Shown piece after piece: positions 55,101-63,453 of a stretch of 64,000 nt of DNA. Numbering within the stretch: position 1 is the stretch's first letter; the number at the start of each line of letters is the position of its first letter. The translations under genes and the position numbers were made by a program. The stretch covers positions 62,001 through 126,000 of the forward strand of contig NZ_JAJAVH010000015.1 of NCBI RefSeq assembly GCF_020511115.1, read 5' to 3'. This DNA comes from Luteimonas panaciterrae. Its GTDB lineage: Bacteria; Pseudomonadota; Gammaproteobacteria; Xanthomonadales; Xanthomonadaceae. The notes below the pieces were generated by a model. That model did no database searches and was not told the origin of the DNA. It was given only the letters and a program-made list of their open reading frames with translations.

Positions 55101-57886
55101 CACAATGTGCGCATGATCGCGCCTGCACTGAAAAAAGCCTCGTAGGGCAGACAGGCCAGATTGACCGCAGCACGCAGCAGTTGTCGCAGCGTGGACTTGC
55201 CCACCTGCACCAGATGGGCTTCCAGCGGCATGTCCACAGGGATGGCGAAGACATCGCGTAGTGCCGGCACCAATACCGGCGCCAGCCACAGGCTCAACAG
55301 CCATGCCGTCCATGTCAGTGGATCTGGCGAGAACATCCAACCAAGCACTAGCAGCGCGGTAGTGGCCGCCGGCACCAGGCTTCGGCGCAGATTGTCCAAC
55401 AACTTGCCGCGGGACAACCAGGACAAGGGGCTGCGTTCGTAGCCACCATCGTGACGTGGCACCCAGGGCAACAACCAGGGCAGCAATTGCCAGTCGCCGC
55501 GTATCCAGCGATAACGCCGCTTGACGTCCGCGGCGTAGCGAGAAGGATAGTCTTCGAACAAGCTCACGTCGCTGACCAGTCCGGCGCGCGCGTAACAGCC
55601 TTCCAGCAGGTCATGGCTGAGGATGCGGTTGTCCGGGAAGCGATCCGCCAGCGCACGTTCGAACGCATCCACGTCGTAGATGCCCTTGCCGATGAAGGAG
55701 CCTTCGCCGAACAAATCCTGATACACGTCCGATACGGTGCGTGTATACGGATCGATGCCTGGTTCGCTGCCGAACATGCGCGCGTAGCGCGATCTCCGGC
55801 GCCCACTGAGGCTGGTGCCGACGCTGAGTTGAAGGATGCCGTATCCGCGCACCACGCGCCGTTGATGTGCATCGAAGCAGGCCTGGTTGAGCGGATGGGC
55901 CAGGGTGCCGATGAATTTGCGCGCTGCATCGCGCGGCAGGCGGGTGTCCGTATCGAGGGTGATCACGTAACGTACCTGTGTCAGCACGTCAGTCTTGCCG
56001 ACCACCTCCATAAAATCTTCGGCGGAACCACCGCGCAGCAACCGGTTCAACGCCGCCAGCTTCCCGCGTTTGCGCTCGTAGCCCATCCAGCGCCTTTCCC
56101 GCGCATTCCATACGCGCGGCCGGTGGAACAGGAAGAACAGGTCGCCACCACCTTCGTCGGTGTGCTCTGGCGCATAGCGATGGTTGAGCCGTTTGATTTG
56201 CTGCGCCGCACGCGTCAGCAATGCCGCATCGGTCGGCAGTGACGCTTGATCCGCGTCCAGGAAGTCCGTCAGTAAGGCAAAGTGCAGGTGCTGGTCGCGG
56301 TTGGCCAGGAAGCGCACTTCCAGTCCTTCGACGAGGCTGTCCACACCTTCCACGCTTCCCAGCATGCTGGGCACCACCACGAGCGTGCGCGAATCCGCGG
56401 GGATTCCTTTCGAAAAATCCATCCGTGGCAGCAGCCGTGGCGATACCAACAAGGTGGCGGCCCAGTTGACCAGGGCTATGCCCAGTTCGCTAAACGCCAG
56501 CACCGCCAACGCTGCCATCAGCCATAACGGTATGCCGTACCGGGGCTGGGCGGTGGTCAGCAATCCCCAGGTGAGCAATCCGATGATGGCGGCGATCGGA
56601 ACCAGATAGGCGAGCAAGGGAAAGCGGTGAGGCCGCAAGTGCACGGGGCGGCTTGCGGGCTCGGATGCGGCGAGGGCAGCCTGCGTCTGCGCCACGCCGT
56701 CATCCACGAGGTAAAAACCCACATGCGCCTGAGGTGTGTTCGGGTCGGCATCGGCGGATGCCTGTGCCAGTCGCAGCACGATGTCCGCCACATCCTTCTC
56801 ACCGACGCCTGCCTGGCGCGCGATTTTCTCCACCACGTGCCGGTAGCTGTCGCGGGTACCGAAATCCATCAGTGCGTAGATGCGGGCGGGGTCCTGGCGC
56901 AGGCTATGCTCAACCGCGCTCATGTCCTCGACGAATTCCCGCCAATCCATGTTGGCCAGGAAACGCAGGCTACCGATGCTGTTGCTGATCGAGACCTGAT
57001 CGGCGGCTTGCTGCTGGCTTTCCAGGTGCACCAGTTCTTCGATGCGATGGCCGCCGTCCGCGACCCACTGCTCCAGCCAGGTGACCGGTATGGAGAGCAC
57101 TCCGCCACGGCCCTGCAGTCCACGCGTCAGCTCGGAGACGAACGCGCCCGATAACGGCGGGAGGGAGCGCGCCATGTCGGCGATCACCAGTACCACGTCC
57201 TTCGGGCTTTCCGCCGCCGCCTGGTTCAATCGTTCGGCCCATTCGCTGGCCAATCGATGATCGGCGCCATCGCGCATCACACGCACCGCCATCCGTCGCA
57301 GGTTGTCGATCAGTGCGAGCCGCAGCATGATGGGGATCGCCCATAGCTCGCCCAGCTTCAGCGGGGTGATGGACTGATAAGCGGCGACGAAGCGGCTGAT
57401 GGCTTCCGCATCGATGCGGCCATCGCCATGCGCGATGGCTTCGAGCGACAGATCATAGACGCGCGGCAGGCCAGCGGAAGGCCCCTGGCTCAACGACGGC
57501 AGCTGTCGGCTATAGCCTTTGGGAAGGTGCCTGCGCGCCGTGTGGATCTGCTCTTCGATCAGATAATAGTTGTCTAGCAGCCACTCGCCGGCGGGGGTGA
57601 TGCGCATTTCGTCCTGCACCATCTTGGTCAGCAAAGTGCAGGCGTCATCGAGCAAGCCATCGTTCTCTGCCAAGCGATCCAGGAGGCGATCTGGACCAGG
57701 CTGCGCATGCACGCGGTGCGAGTGAGCCAACACCCGGCCGTGCGATTCCATCTGTTCGACATTGAATAGCCGCGAGCGCAGCGGTTCTTCCACCTGCAGC
57801 GCTTTTTTTGTCGCTGCGCGTCCCCAGCGCCACAAACGTCGGCGCAGACGCAACCAACGACTCAAGACCCTCCAGACCTGGGACAT
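49163..57886 (-). CDS. ndvB: NdvB-like cyclic beta-1,2-glucan synthase (GT84 / GH94)
   Basis: 2907-aa membrane protein, the usual size for Cgs/NdvB. It has an N-terminal region, then a GT84 glycosyltransferase between membrane helices (about residues 430-900) with DTDTRLP near 642 and the RRYRWIRGDWQ motif near 787. A glycoamylase-like domain follows (about 1280-1560; GVSESGYNTMD near 1430), then beta-sandwich regions, and a C-terminal GH94 phosphorylase-like domain with GTGDWNDGMNRVG near 2580. ATG 57886 follows AAAGGG at good spacing. Product: periplasmic cyclic beta-glucan, with roles in osmoadaptation and host contact in other bacteria. Confidence 0.94.
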   Translation of the reverse strand: MSQVWRVLSRWLRLRRRLWRWGRAATKKALQVEEPLRSRLFNVEQMESHGRVLAHSHRVHAQPGPDRLLDRLAENDGLLDDACTLLTKMVQDEMRITPAGEWLLDNYYLIEEQIHTARRHLPKGYSRQLPSLSQGPSAGLPRVYDLSLEAIAHGDGRIDAEAISRFVAAYQSITPLKLGELWAIPIMLRLALIDNLRRMAVRVMRDGADHRLASEWAERLNQAAAESPKDVVLVIADMARSLPPLSGAFVSELTRGLQGRGGVLSIPVTWLEQWVADGGHRIEELVHLESQQQAADQVSISNSIGSLRFLANMDWREFVEDMSAVEHSLRQDPARIYALMDFGTRDSYRHVVEKIARQAGVGEKDVADIVLRLAQASADADPNTPQAHVGFYLVDDGVAQTQAALAASEPASRPVHLRPHRFPLLAYLVPIAAIIGLLTWGLLTTAQPRYGIPLWLMAALAVLAFSELGIALVNWAATLLVSPRLLPRMDFSKGIPADSRTLVVVPSMLGSVEGVDSLVEGLEVRFLANRDQHLHFALLTDFLDADQASLPTDAALLTRAAQQIKRLNHRYAPEHTDEGGGDLFFLFHRPRVWNARERRWMGYERKRGKLAALNRLLRGGSAEDFMEVVGKTDVLTQVRYVITLDTDTRLPRDAARKFIGTLAHPLNQACFDAHQRRVVRGYGILQLSVGTSLSGRRRSRYARMFGSEPGIDPYTRTVSDVYQDLFGEGSFIGKGIYDVDAFERALADRFPDNRILSHDLLEGCYARAGLVSDVSLFEDYPSRYAADVKRRYRWIRGDWQLLPWLLPWVPRHDGGYERSPLSWLSRGKLLDNLRRSLVPAATTALLVLGWMFSPDPLTWTAWLLSLWLAPVLVPALRDVFAIPVDMPLEAHLVQVGKSTLRQLLRAAVNLACLPYEAFFSAGAIMRTLWRMTITRRHLLQWNPSSEVERSLGSDMGAELRSMAPAPLFAVAVAVLLAIVQPMSLWGATPFLMLWLLSPAIMAWLGRPPAYRGANLSATQLAFLGKLSRRTWAFFETYVRAEDHWLPPDNIQEHPTLTVARRTSPTNIGLSLLANLSAYDFGYLQAGGAMERTRLVFTTLEILPRYRGHFYNWYDTETLRPLPPAYISTVDSGNLAGHLLTLRQGLLALTDAPVLAPNTFTGLADTLGVLEETRQSARLDNDVLSQAVNDFRTTLAPALVQSPANIHVAESTLTRLMKCAAEIAAAWPAEISEDQNAPNWPRALAEACQSAYAELKFFVPDLPSQDIPAETAKDERMPTLRELQEKSANPLIRKRASDRVHQLERLAHIAGQFSLMEYEFLYDRSRHLLSIGYNLDEHRLDSGYYDLLASEARLCSFVAIAQGKLPQENWFALGRLLTEINGDATLLSWSGSMFEYLMPQLVMPSYPDTLLDQTSHHAVEAQIAHGAQHNVPWGVSESGYNTMDARMNYQYRAFGVPGLGLKRGLAQDLVIAPYASAMALMVAPEAACQNLQRMASLGFGGHFGFYESIDYTPSRVPHGQEYVVVRSFMAHHQGMGFLSLAHLLRQQPMQRRFVADTEFQATLLLLQERIPHTGVFHPHEAETLGAHAALVETETQLRIFRNPSASRPAVQLLSNGRYHGLLTSAGGGYSRQKDMAVTRWREDGTRDHWGNFCYLRDVESGEFWSTSLQPTCVPVEQYEAIFSDAKAEFRGRKRGYESHLEIAISAEDDIELRRLRLSNRSRRTRTIEITTYAEVVLAPAIADELHPAFSNLFVQSEIVREKQALLCTRRPRAHDEVPPWMFHLIAVHDADISAISYETDRARFLGRGNTPRAPHALRAEEELSNSEGSVLDPIAAIRCRIELAPGQTAMIDMVYGVGMDHHVCDELIDKYRDRRLADRVFDLAWTHSQVVRRQINASQADAQLYERLAGLIVYAHPLLRADADVLLQNQRGQSGLWGHAISGDLPIVLLQISDADNIELVRQMVQAHAYWRLKGLRTDLVIWNESQASYRQQLQDHILSMISADPEANVLDRPGGIFVRPSHQMSHEDRILLQSVARVIISDQQGTLAAQLGRHEPTERTIPPLLPEGPREEPRDIGQLEALTGLPSPSDARKATDTWPFDAVADDFLYDNGTGAFSADGREYVIITRADAPTPAPWSNVLANEKLGTVVSESMAGYTWFENAHEFRLTPWHNDPIVDSGGEAFYLRDEDTGHVWSPTPLPYHGRGAYRTRHGFGYSVYEHLEDGIASELWLYVALEDAVKFSVLKVRNLSGRERRLTATGYVEWILGDLRSKSQMHIISEQDAASGVLTARNPYNTEFGGRVAFFDTDASGCSFTADRTEFLGRNGSLSDPAALRRERLSGRLGVGLDPCAAIQAPLILADGQESETIFRLGIGKDHGEALLLARRVEGAQCAHDALDAVRTHWHKLLTTVQVKTPDPSIDALANGWLMYQTLACRYLARSGYYQSGGAFGFRDQLQDTMASVHAKPALTREHLLLCAAHQFPQGDVLHWWHPPQGRGVRTRCSDDYLWLPQAACRYLQITGDLSVLDEEVRFIDGRSVNPNEESYYDTPIASNIQQSFYQHCVLALRRGCDLLGERGLPLIGTGDWNDGMNRVGEAGRGESVWLGFFLYDTLQQFVDVARARGDDAFAGYCLEQAQRLRENLESHAWDGQWYRRAWFDDGTQLGSAQSDECKIDSISQSWSVLSGAADPARARQAMTSLERHLVKRDAGIIQLLDPPFDKTPKDPGYIRGYVPGVRENGGQYTHAAVWAAMAFAQQGDAVRAWELARMINPIHHTQGTDATAIYKVEPYVLAADVYGVAPHVGRGGWTWYTGSAGWMYRLLIESLLGLQRKGDRLSLKPCLPADWTEYQLQYRHGTGLYSIRVIQCDAGPAMLRLDGRDQPDFQFQLVDDGAAHQVEAYWPRHMT

Positions 57887-58238
57887 CAGGTACCCTTTGA
57901 GGGTGGGGCGACTAATAAGGACTCCATCGTTGCATTCAAGATGGAACAAAGACGTTAAAAGCGCGCACGTCTCCCGCCTCGTAATGTTTGCAGGCTGGCC
58001 GTGGGAGTTTTCGGCGCTTGGCCTGCGTCATCCCGTGACCGAGCACTAGCTTTGGCGCGATAACTTAACATTCTCCTGAATGTTTTCTGCTGGCCAAGGG
58101 CAGGCGCATATCTGCTTTATTAGAACAAGATGGGCTTTCCGTCCTCTCGAATCCGGCGTCGCGAACTGCGCAGACCTCAGCAAGAAATGCATCATCGTTC
58201 GCTCAATGGAAATGGCGTTCTACATCCACGCAACTGAT
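57887..58238. other. Intergenic region upstream of ndvB, nothing recognised
   Basis: About 350 nt containing the presumed ndvB promoter. It is lower in G+C than the genes. No clear promoter, repeat or RNA seen. Confidence 0.5.
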
Positions 58239-58649
58239 TCAGACCGGCCTTGGCAGAAAGCGATCGAGCCCGTTGTAGCGTTCGCGCCATGCCGACATGG
58301 GCTTGGCATTAGTGCTGGGAATGCCTTGTGTCGGGAATTTCTTGGCATCCTTGATGTCCGATGCGATCAAGAATTTCAACGATGCGGATTGCTTGCGCAA
58401 TAGGCGATCGTTGTCCGTCGCTGCACTCAAGTTGGCAAAGAGTTGTTCGAGAGTAATATCCTGGCCAATCTTGATGGATGCATACTCCTTCTTCACGTAG
58501 GAGGTGATCCTGTCGAAAACGCCAATGTCGGCATTCTTCAAGGGTGAGATGGCTGGCATTGCCTCACTCTCAGCGCTTTGCGCTGCGCGATCTTGTTGAT
58601 GAGCGGGAGTGGTCGTGCTGGTAGCGGTGTCTCGTTCTGACGTTTTCAT
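58239..58649 (-). CDS. Hypothetical protein
   Basis: 136-aa soluble protein. The N-terminal third is Ser/Thr/Gln/Ala-rich and looks disordered (ATSTTTPAHQQDRAAQSAESEA); the rest is helical (FDRITSYVKKEYASIKIGQDITLEQLFANL). ATG 58649 has GGAAGAGA upstream and is preferred to the longer frame. No family recognised; transcribed toward ndvB. Confidence 0.65.
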   Translation of the reverse strand: MKTSERDTATSTTTPAHQQDRAAQSAESEAMPAISPLKNADIGVFDRITSYVKKEYASIKIGQDITLEQLFANLSAATDNDRLLRKQSASLKFLIASDIKDAKKFPTQGIPSTNAKPMSAWRERYNGLDRFLPRPV

Positions 58650-59495
58650 GGAGTTCTCTTCCAAAAATGATATGAGCGATAGTGGTCGGATTACCTCCCG
58701 ATTCCGAATTGACAACGGTGCCGGATCGGTCGAAACGCAGGCCATGAACGGTCCGCTTCCTCTCCAAGGGCCTTGCAAAGGTCTTGTAGGGCGCAGCGGA
58801 ATACAGGGTTGACGAGGTCCTGCGGATTGCCGCTTCTGATGCTCGTGGGGTAAGCCGATTTCGATCTCTGGAATACGAGATCATCGCGACTCATGCCCTG
58901 ATCCAGCAGCTGCAGAGTAGGCTCAGTGCGGGAAGTGGGCGGAAATGCATCACCCTGAGTCGCCGTTACGACATTGCGCCGTAGTGCTTGGTGATAATGC
59001 GCTATTGCGCGTTACTAATCTGTGATTCTTCGACCAGGTTCGCATCGCGGTTACCTGACATTGTGCAGTTAGCTCGGAACGATCGTGGAAGAGGCAGCAG
59101 GTAGAGGCTCGCGTCCTGCTCGCAAGTTCAAACTGGCGCAGAGATTTGGGGGTTCGATTGCCTATACGCAATTGGTCAGTCCGATCACAGGTCAGAACTG
59201 GGAGAGGGCGTTGAGGTAGCGCCTGACCTCAAGGTGCCTGCAGCCAATGCGTTTCCGGCAGCAAGAACTACGGCCTTGACCATGCCGATGGAAACAACGG
59301 GTGACCACAGGCGCTGGCAGGGATGGCCGGACTTGCCCAAATCATCGCCGTAGGTGCCAGGCGACGAACGGACGTCCGGCTCAAGGCAGCGGACGCCCTG
59401 GTCAGGACCAAGGTCCCAGCACTGGGAAATTGACCGTCCGTCGTCCCATGGCATGGATTCGTACCCCGCCTTGCGATGTGGCGTATCGTGCTGGG
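58650..59495. other. Long intergenic region, no gene recognised
   Basis: About 850 nt of lower-GC sequence between divergent genes. Short frames on both strands lack coding bias and motifs, and no repeats or RNA genes were seen. Confidence 0.45.
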
Positions 59496-60665
59496 ATGCT
59501 GCATCAGTTCCTCAAAGCGAATCGACCGGAATTGATTGCCCGTTGCCGGGCCAAGGTGGCTGCGCGTTCGCTGCCTGGAAAGCCGGAAAGGGAGCTCGAC
59601 CACGGCATCACCGTGTTTCTGGACCAGCTCATCAAGACGCTGCGGGTTGAACAATCAACGGAGCCGATGCGAAGCCGGAAAGTGTCCGGTCCAGCCGGCG
59701 GTACGCCGTCCCTGTCCGAGATGGGCGAGACGGCGGCGCAGCATGGGCGCGAATTGCTGCAGCATGGCTTCACTGTCGATGAGGTCGTTCACGACTATGG
59801 CGATCTGTGCCAAGCGGTCACGGACCTGGCCTTCGAGCAGGGCGCATCCATCGAGGTCGACGAGTTCAGGACCTTGAATCGCTGCCTGGACAATGCCATC
59901 GCCGTTGCCGTGATGGAGTTCGGGTATCAGCGTGATTTTGTCGTGGCCGACAAACAGGCCAATGAATTGAACGAGCGGCTGGGCTCCTTCGCCCATGAGC
60001 TGCGTAACCTGCTAGCCACCGCAACGCTCGCGGTGGCCGTGATCAAGGAAGGCAATGTCGGACTGTCCGGCGCGACTGGCACGGTTCTGGACCGCAGCCT
60101 GGTAGGGTTGCGCAATCTGATCGATCGTTCCCTGGCCGAAGTCCGGATGGAGGCAGGCCTGCCTGTCGAGCACCAGTTGTTCTCGCTCGCCGACTTCATT
60201 GCAGAGGTCAAGATGTCGGCGTCCCTAGAGGCGCAGCTTCACGACTGCATATTGATCGTGTCGGTGGTCGATCCGAGACTCGCGATCGCAGGCGACCACG
60301 ACTTGCTCATGTCGGCGATCGGGAACCTGCTGCAGAATGCGTTCAAGTTCACCAAGCCCAATAGCGAAGTGACATTGAACGCTTACGCAGCCGCCGATCG
60401 CATCCTGATCGACGTGGAGGACAATTGCGGCGGCCTGCCTGCAGGCGATGCCGAGCGGATGTTCCGTCCCTTCATTCAGAACGATACGAACAAGTCTGGT
60501 CTAGGGCTGGGCCTGTCCATCGCGCGGCGCAGCGTCGAGGTCAACGGTGGCGTGCTAAGCGTGCGCGATGTTCCCGGCTCGGGCTGCATCTTCACCATCG
60601 ACCTGCCTAGACATGCGCAGCCGGATACGACATCCAGAGCGTTTTCCGACCTAGTGCTCGGATAA
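59496..60665 (+). CDS. Sensor histidine kinase with RsbRD-type N-terminal domain
   Basis: 389-aa soluble kinase. The N-terminal ~150 residues (MLHQFLKANRPELIARCRAK ... HGRELLQHGFTVDEVVHDYGDL) resemble the RsbR/RsbRD N-terminal sensor domain. The H-box is LGSFAHELRNLLATATLA (His about residue 170); the ATPase has NLLQNAFKFTKPNSEV, DNCGGLP and SGLGLGLSIARRSVEVNGG. The 65 upstream in-frame codons look noncoding, so ATG 59496 is chosen. No response regulator is adjacent. No membrane segment, so it should sense a cytoplasmic signal. Confidence 0.9.
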   Translation: MLHQFLKANRPELIARCRAKVAARSLPGKPERELDHGITVFLDQLIKTLRVEQSTEPMRSRKVSGPAGGTPSLSEMGETAAQHGRELLQHGFTVDEVVHDYGDLCQAVTDLAFEQGASIEVDEFRTLNRCLDNAIAVAVMEFGYQRDFVVADKQANELNERLGSFAHELRNLLATATLAVAVIKEGNVGLSGATGTVLDRSLVGLRNLIDRSLAEVRMEAGLPVEHQLFSLADFIAEVKMSASLEAQLHDCILIVSVVDPRLAIAGDHDLLMSAIGNLLQNAFKFTKPNSEVTLNAYAAADRILIDVEDNCGGLPAGDAERMFRPFIQNDTNKSGLGLGLSIARRSVEVNGGVLSVRDVPGSGCIFTIDLPRHAQPDTTSRAFSDLVLG

Positions 60666-60893
60666 AGAGCGCCTTGCATTAGATATGAGGGATAAGTCTT
60701 GCTGATCTCTGTGTCTACGGAGATTGCATACGGTGTTGGTACGCCGTTCACTAATTTCGGCTTTAAGGCGGACTTGGCGTGTTAGCGTCCGGATTAGGAT
60801 GCGCTGTCTGGAAGCGTCGATCCGTTGCAACGCTTCCTTTCTTCTGAAGCATTGCATCATTTTTCCCAGAACGTAAGCGAAGCAGGAGATGTC

Positions 60894-61280
60894 ATGGGTA
60901 CGCGTTCAAGAGAATGGGCATTGCGGGATCGCCGGATTGCCGCGGGACAAAATTCCACAGCCTTGCGCAACGTTAAGGAACGCTGGCGCTATAGCGATGT
61001 CAGCAGCAGTCGGGAATTCTTCAACATGGAATCCGAACTGCACCATTGGCGTGGCGTATACGGAGATCCAAGTGGTGGCCAGATCATGGCGCGCATAGAC
61101 TTCGAGCCCGCGGTCAAGCTGGGGTTGGATGCTTTCCTGCGCGCGGGAAGCAAGACCATGTGCGAGTTGGAAGAGGGGTTGTCTCAGTCCTATGAACGCA
61201 CGCGAGGTGATTCACGCCTGGAGTGGCAGCAGGCCCGTCCCATCGTGGAAGCGGTGATGCGCCGGCTCAATCGTGTCTAG
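60894..61280 (+). CDS. Hypothetical protein
   Basis: 128-aa soluble protein (MGTRSREWALRDRRIAAGQN ... EAVMRRLNRV), charged and mainly helical, with an Arg-rich N-terminus. AGGAGATG precedes ATG 60894. It lies 228 nt after the RsbRD-type kinase on the same strand; a functional link is possible but unproven. No family recognised. Confidence 0.65.
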   Translation: MGTRSREWALRDRRIAAGQNSTALRNVKERWRYSDVSSSREFFNMESELHHWRGVYGDPSGGQIMARIDFEPAVKLGLDAFLRAGSKTMCELEEGLSQSYERTRGDSRLEWQQARPIVEAVMRRLNRV

Positions 61281-61975
61281 CCGTTGTTCACCTCTTGCCT
61301 TTGTCCTTGATCGAGTCGGATCAGGTCTTCGTAGTAGAAAATGGTGGGTCTCACCCACTGTCCTGACTAGGCCTTGCGGCATGTTCGATGCAGAGGCAGC
61401 CGGTGCACCGAGCCAATAGTGGCTTGGGCGTAGCGCGCATCTGTTTCGCCTGTGAGCAAGATGGCGAACGCCGACCAAGGGTCAACATGCCGAACCATTT
61501 GCACCGTGCCGCTAGTAGTCCACGCCTTAGCCAATCCTCATCGTGATGAAGTTCGCTCATGATGAGGGGGCAAAACTGGCTTGCCGCCCTGTTGTGGTGA
61601 AGTCGGAAAGCTGGTTTTGGCGTTTTTATCGTTCTCGACGCTAGGGTCCGAGTCGGTAGCCGAGCAGGAGCCGTCTTCTGGATTGAAGTGATCGTTACCG
61701 TTTTTTGCTGCGCACTTGTCACCGGGAATGCGCCGACGGTCTGGATTTCCTCTTCCCGGGATTGGACAGCGACACCAATGTCGGCATCCAGTTCGATGTG
61801 CGTTGGGAAGCGCGATAGCCAACCATGCGATCTGATCAACCTGTGGGGATGTTCGATAAATTGGCTTGTGTGCACCGGGATTCACTTGGAACTTTGTGCG
61901 TAGACATAACCTTGGCTTCCAACCCTAGGACCAGATGCTAGGCTTTGTCCAAGGAAGCCTAGGAGCTCCAATCAG
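61281..61975. other. Intergenic region with a possible gene remnant
   Basis: About 700 nt of mixed composition. A plus-strand frame closing at 61818 encodes DGLDFLFPGLDSDTNVGIQF plus seven further residues, which reads like a genuine protein C-terminus, but stops and frame changes block it upstream. It may be a decayed gene; other short frames look random. Confidence 0.3.
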
Positions 61976-63142
61976 ATGATGCGCAGTCTCATTGCAATGC
62001 TCGTTCTCGCGACATCCTGCTTCGTGGTAGCGGGCCACGCGAAAAAGTCATTTGCCCCGGTAGAAGCGCGAATTCCTTTCCCGCCTAGTGCATTTGTCGG
62101 CAGTGATGGTTTGAACCATCTGGCCTATGAGATGCATATCACCAACTTCTACGACGATACCGGGCCATTGAGGCCCATGAGCTTGAAAGTCTTCGCAGAC
62201 GATGCAACCAGTCCTTTGCTGACGATGTACGAGGAGCGATTGTCTCAGGTGATCAGGCCTGCGTCGTCGAATCAAGCAACTTTGCCAATTCCTCCTGGCC
62301 GACGCGCCGTTATCTTCATATGGATCACGCTGCCGATCGGTGCGGCCATACCTCATACGCTGCGCCATCACATTGATTTTATTAACGATAAGCAAGACGC
62401 CATGGTGCTTGATGGTGCAGATGTGCGTGTCAGCGACGAGCCACCGATGACGATTGGCCCGCCGTTGCGCGGAGGCCGCTGGTTGGCGCATGAAGGCCCG
62501 GGTGCCGCTCAATCGCACCATTGGGGCAGTCTGGTAGCCGCGAATGGCCGACTCACCATTCCGCAGCGTTATGCCTTTGACTTCGTCGGGCTCGATTCGA
62601 CGGGGCATGCAATACGGCCGGAGGTAAAAAATATCCAGGAGTCAGCCTATGCTGACTGGATCGGTTACGGTACCGATGTGCTTGCAGTAGCTGATGGCGT
62701 CGTGCGTAGCGCCCGGGATGATGCAGAGGAGCATCGTCCTCTTGAGCCGCAACCCGAGCCCGCGTCGCTCACCACCGACGTATTGTTTGGCAATTATGTT
62801 GTGTTGGAAATCGCGCCTGGCACGTTCGCCAGCTACGCTCATTTGCGTCGCGGCAGTCTCAGAGTGAAGCCCGGCGAGCGGGTGCGTCGTGGGCAGGCGC
62901 TGGCGCAACTAGGTCAATCCGGGAACTCTGCCGCACCACATCTGCACTTCCAGTTATCGAATGCCGCGACATTCGAAGGCTCGGAAGGAGTTCCCTTCTT
63001 GTTCGATGACTTCGGATTCCTAGGCCCGGAATCTGAAGCTCAACTATTCGGGAAAGGGGAGCCGTGGAAACCAGCCGCGATCGAGCATCGCCGCGGACAG
63101 ATGCCATTGAACGATGTTGTGGTTCAATTTCCGAGTCAGTGA
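61976..63142 (+). CDS. M23-family (LytM-type) peptidase
   Basis: 388-aa exported protein with a signal peptide (VVAGHAKK). An N-terminal beta-rich region of ~160 residues precedes a C-terminal LytM domain with the metal ligands and active-site motifs RYAFDFVGLD (HxxxD-type position changed to Y-A-F-D), SYAHLRRGSLRVKPGERV and APHLHFQLS (HxH). The first ligand His appears displaced, so activity is uncertain. Relatives cut peptidoglycan crosslinks or are inactive activators. Single gene on the plus strand. Confidence 0.85.
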   Translation: MMRSLIAMLVLATSCFVVAGHAKKSFAPVEARIPFPPSAFVGSDGLNHLAYEMHITNFYDDTGPLRPMSLKVFADDATSPLLTMYEERLSQVIRPASSNQATLPIPPGRRAVIFIWITLPIGAAIPHTLRHHIDFINDKQDAMVLDGADVRVSDEPPMTIGPPLRGGRWLAHEGPGAAQSHHWGSLVAANGRLTIPQRYAFDFVGLDSTGHAIRPEVKNIQESAYADWIGYGTDVLAVADGVVRSARDDAEEHRPLEPQPEPASLTTDVLFGNYVVLEIAPGTFASYAHLRRGSLRVKPGERVRRGQALAQLGQSGNSAAPHLHFQLSNAATFEGSEGVPFLFDDFGFLGPESEAQLFGKGEPWKPAAIEHRRGQMPLNDVVVQFPSQ

Positions 63143-63453
63143 TATCGGGTTTGGTGCCCACGAAGAAACCGAATGATTGCGTGGTGCTAGCCGTCCCCGG
63201 AGGCAGACGAGCGCGCTTGCGTTCACGTGCCCAAGCGAACGGTTTACGGCTTGCATCTCATTGCCTTGGAATCCAGGCCGACACGCCCTCAACATATCCG
63301 AGCAGATCGGGCCTGAGGGACCGCTATCGACCAATTGGCGGACAGATGACCGGCGACGCCGGTGCGCCGCCTCGAACTAGTCCGGACTTGTTCCACTCGG
63401 GTCGCTATGTAAGCGTTCCGGCTTTCGAATTGTTAAAAGCGCTGTGTTATTGC
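63143..63453. other. Intergenic region, nothing recognised
   Basis: About 310 nt between convergent genes; no terminator hairpin or gene could be supported. Confidence 0.45.

Noticed and set aside
61351..61875. 174-aa minus-strand frame
   Set aside because: No coding bias, motif or ribosome site; the plus strand has a more protein-like fragment.
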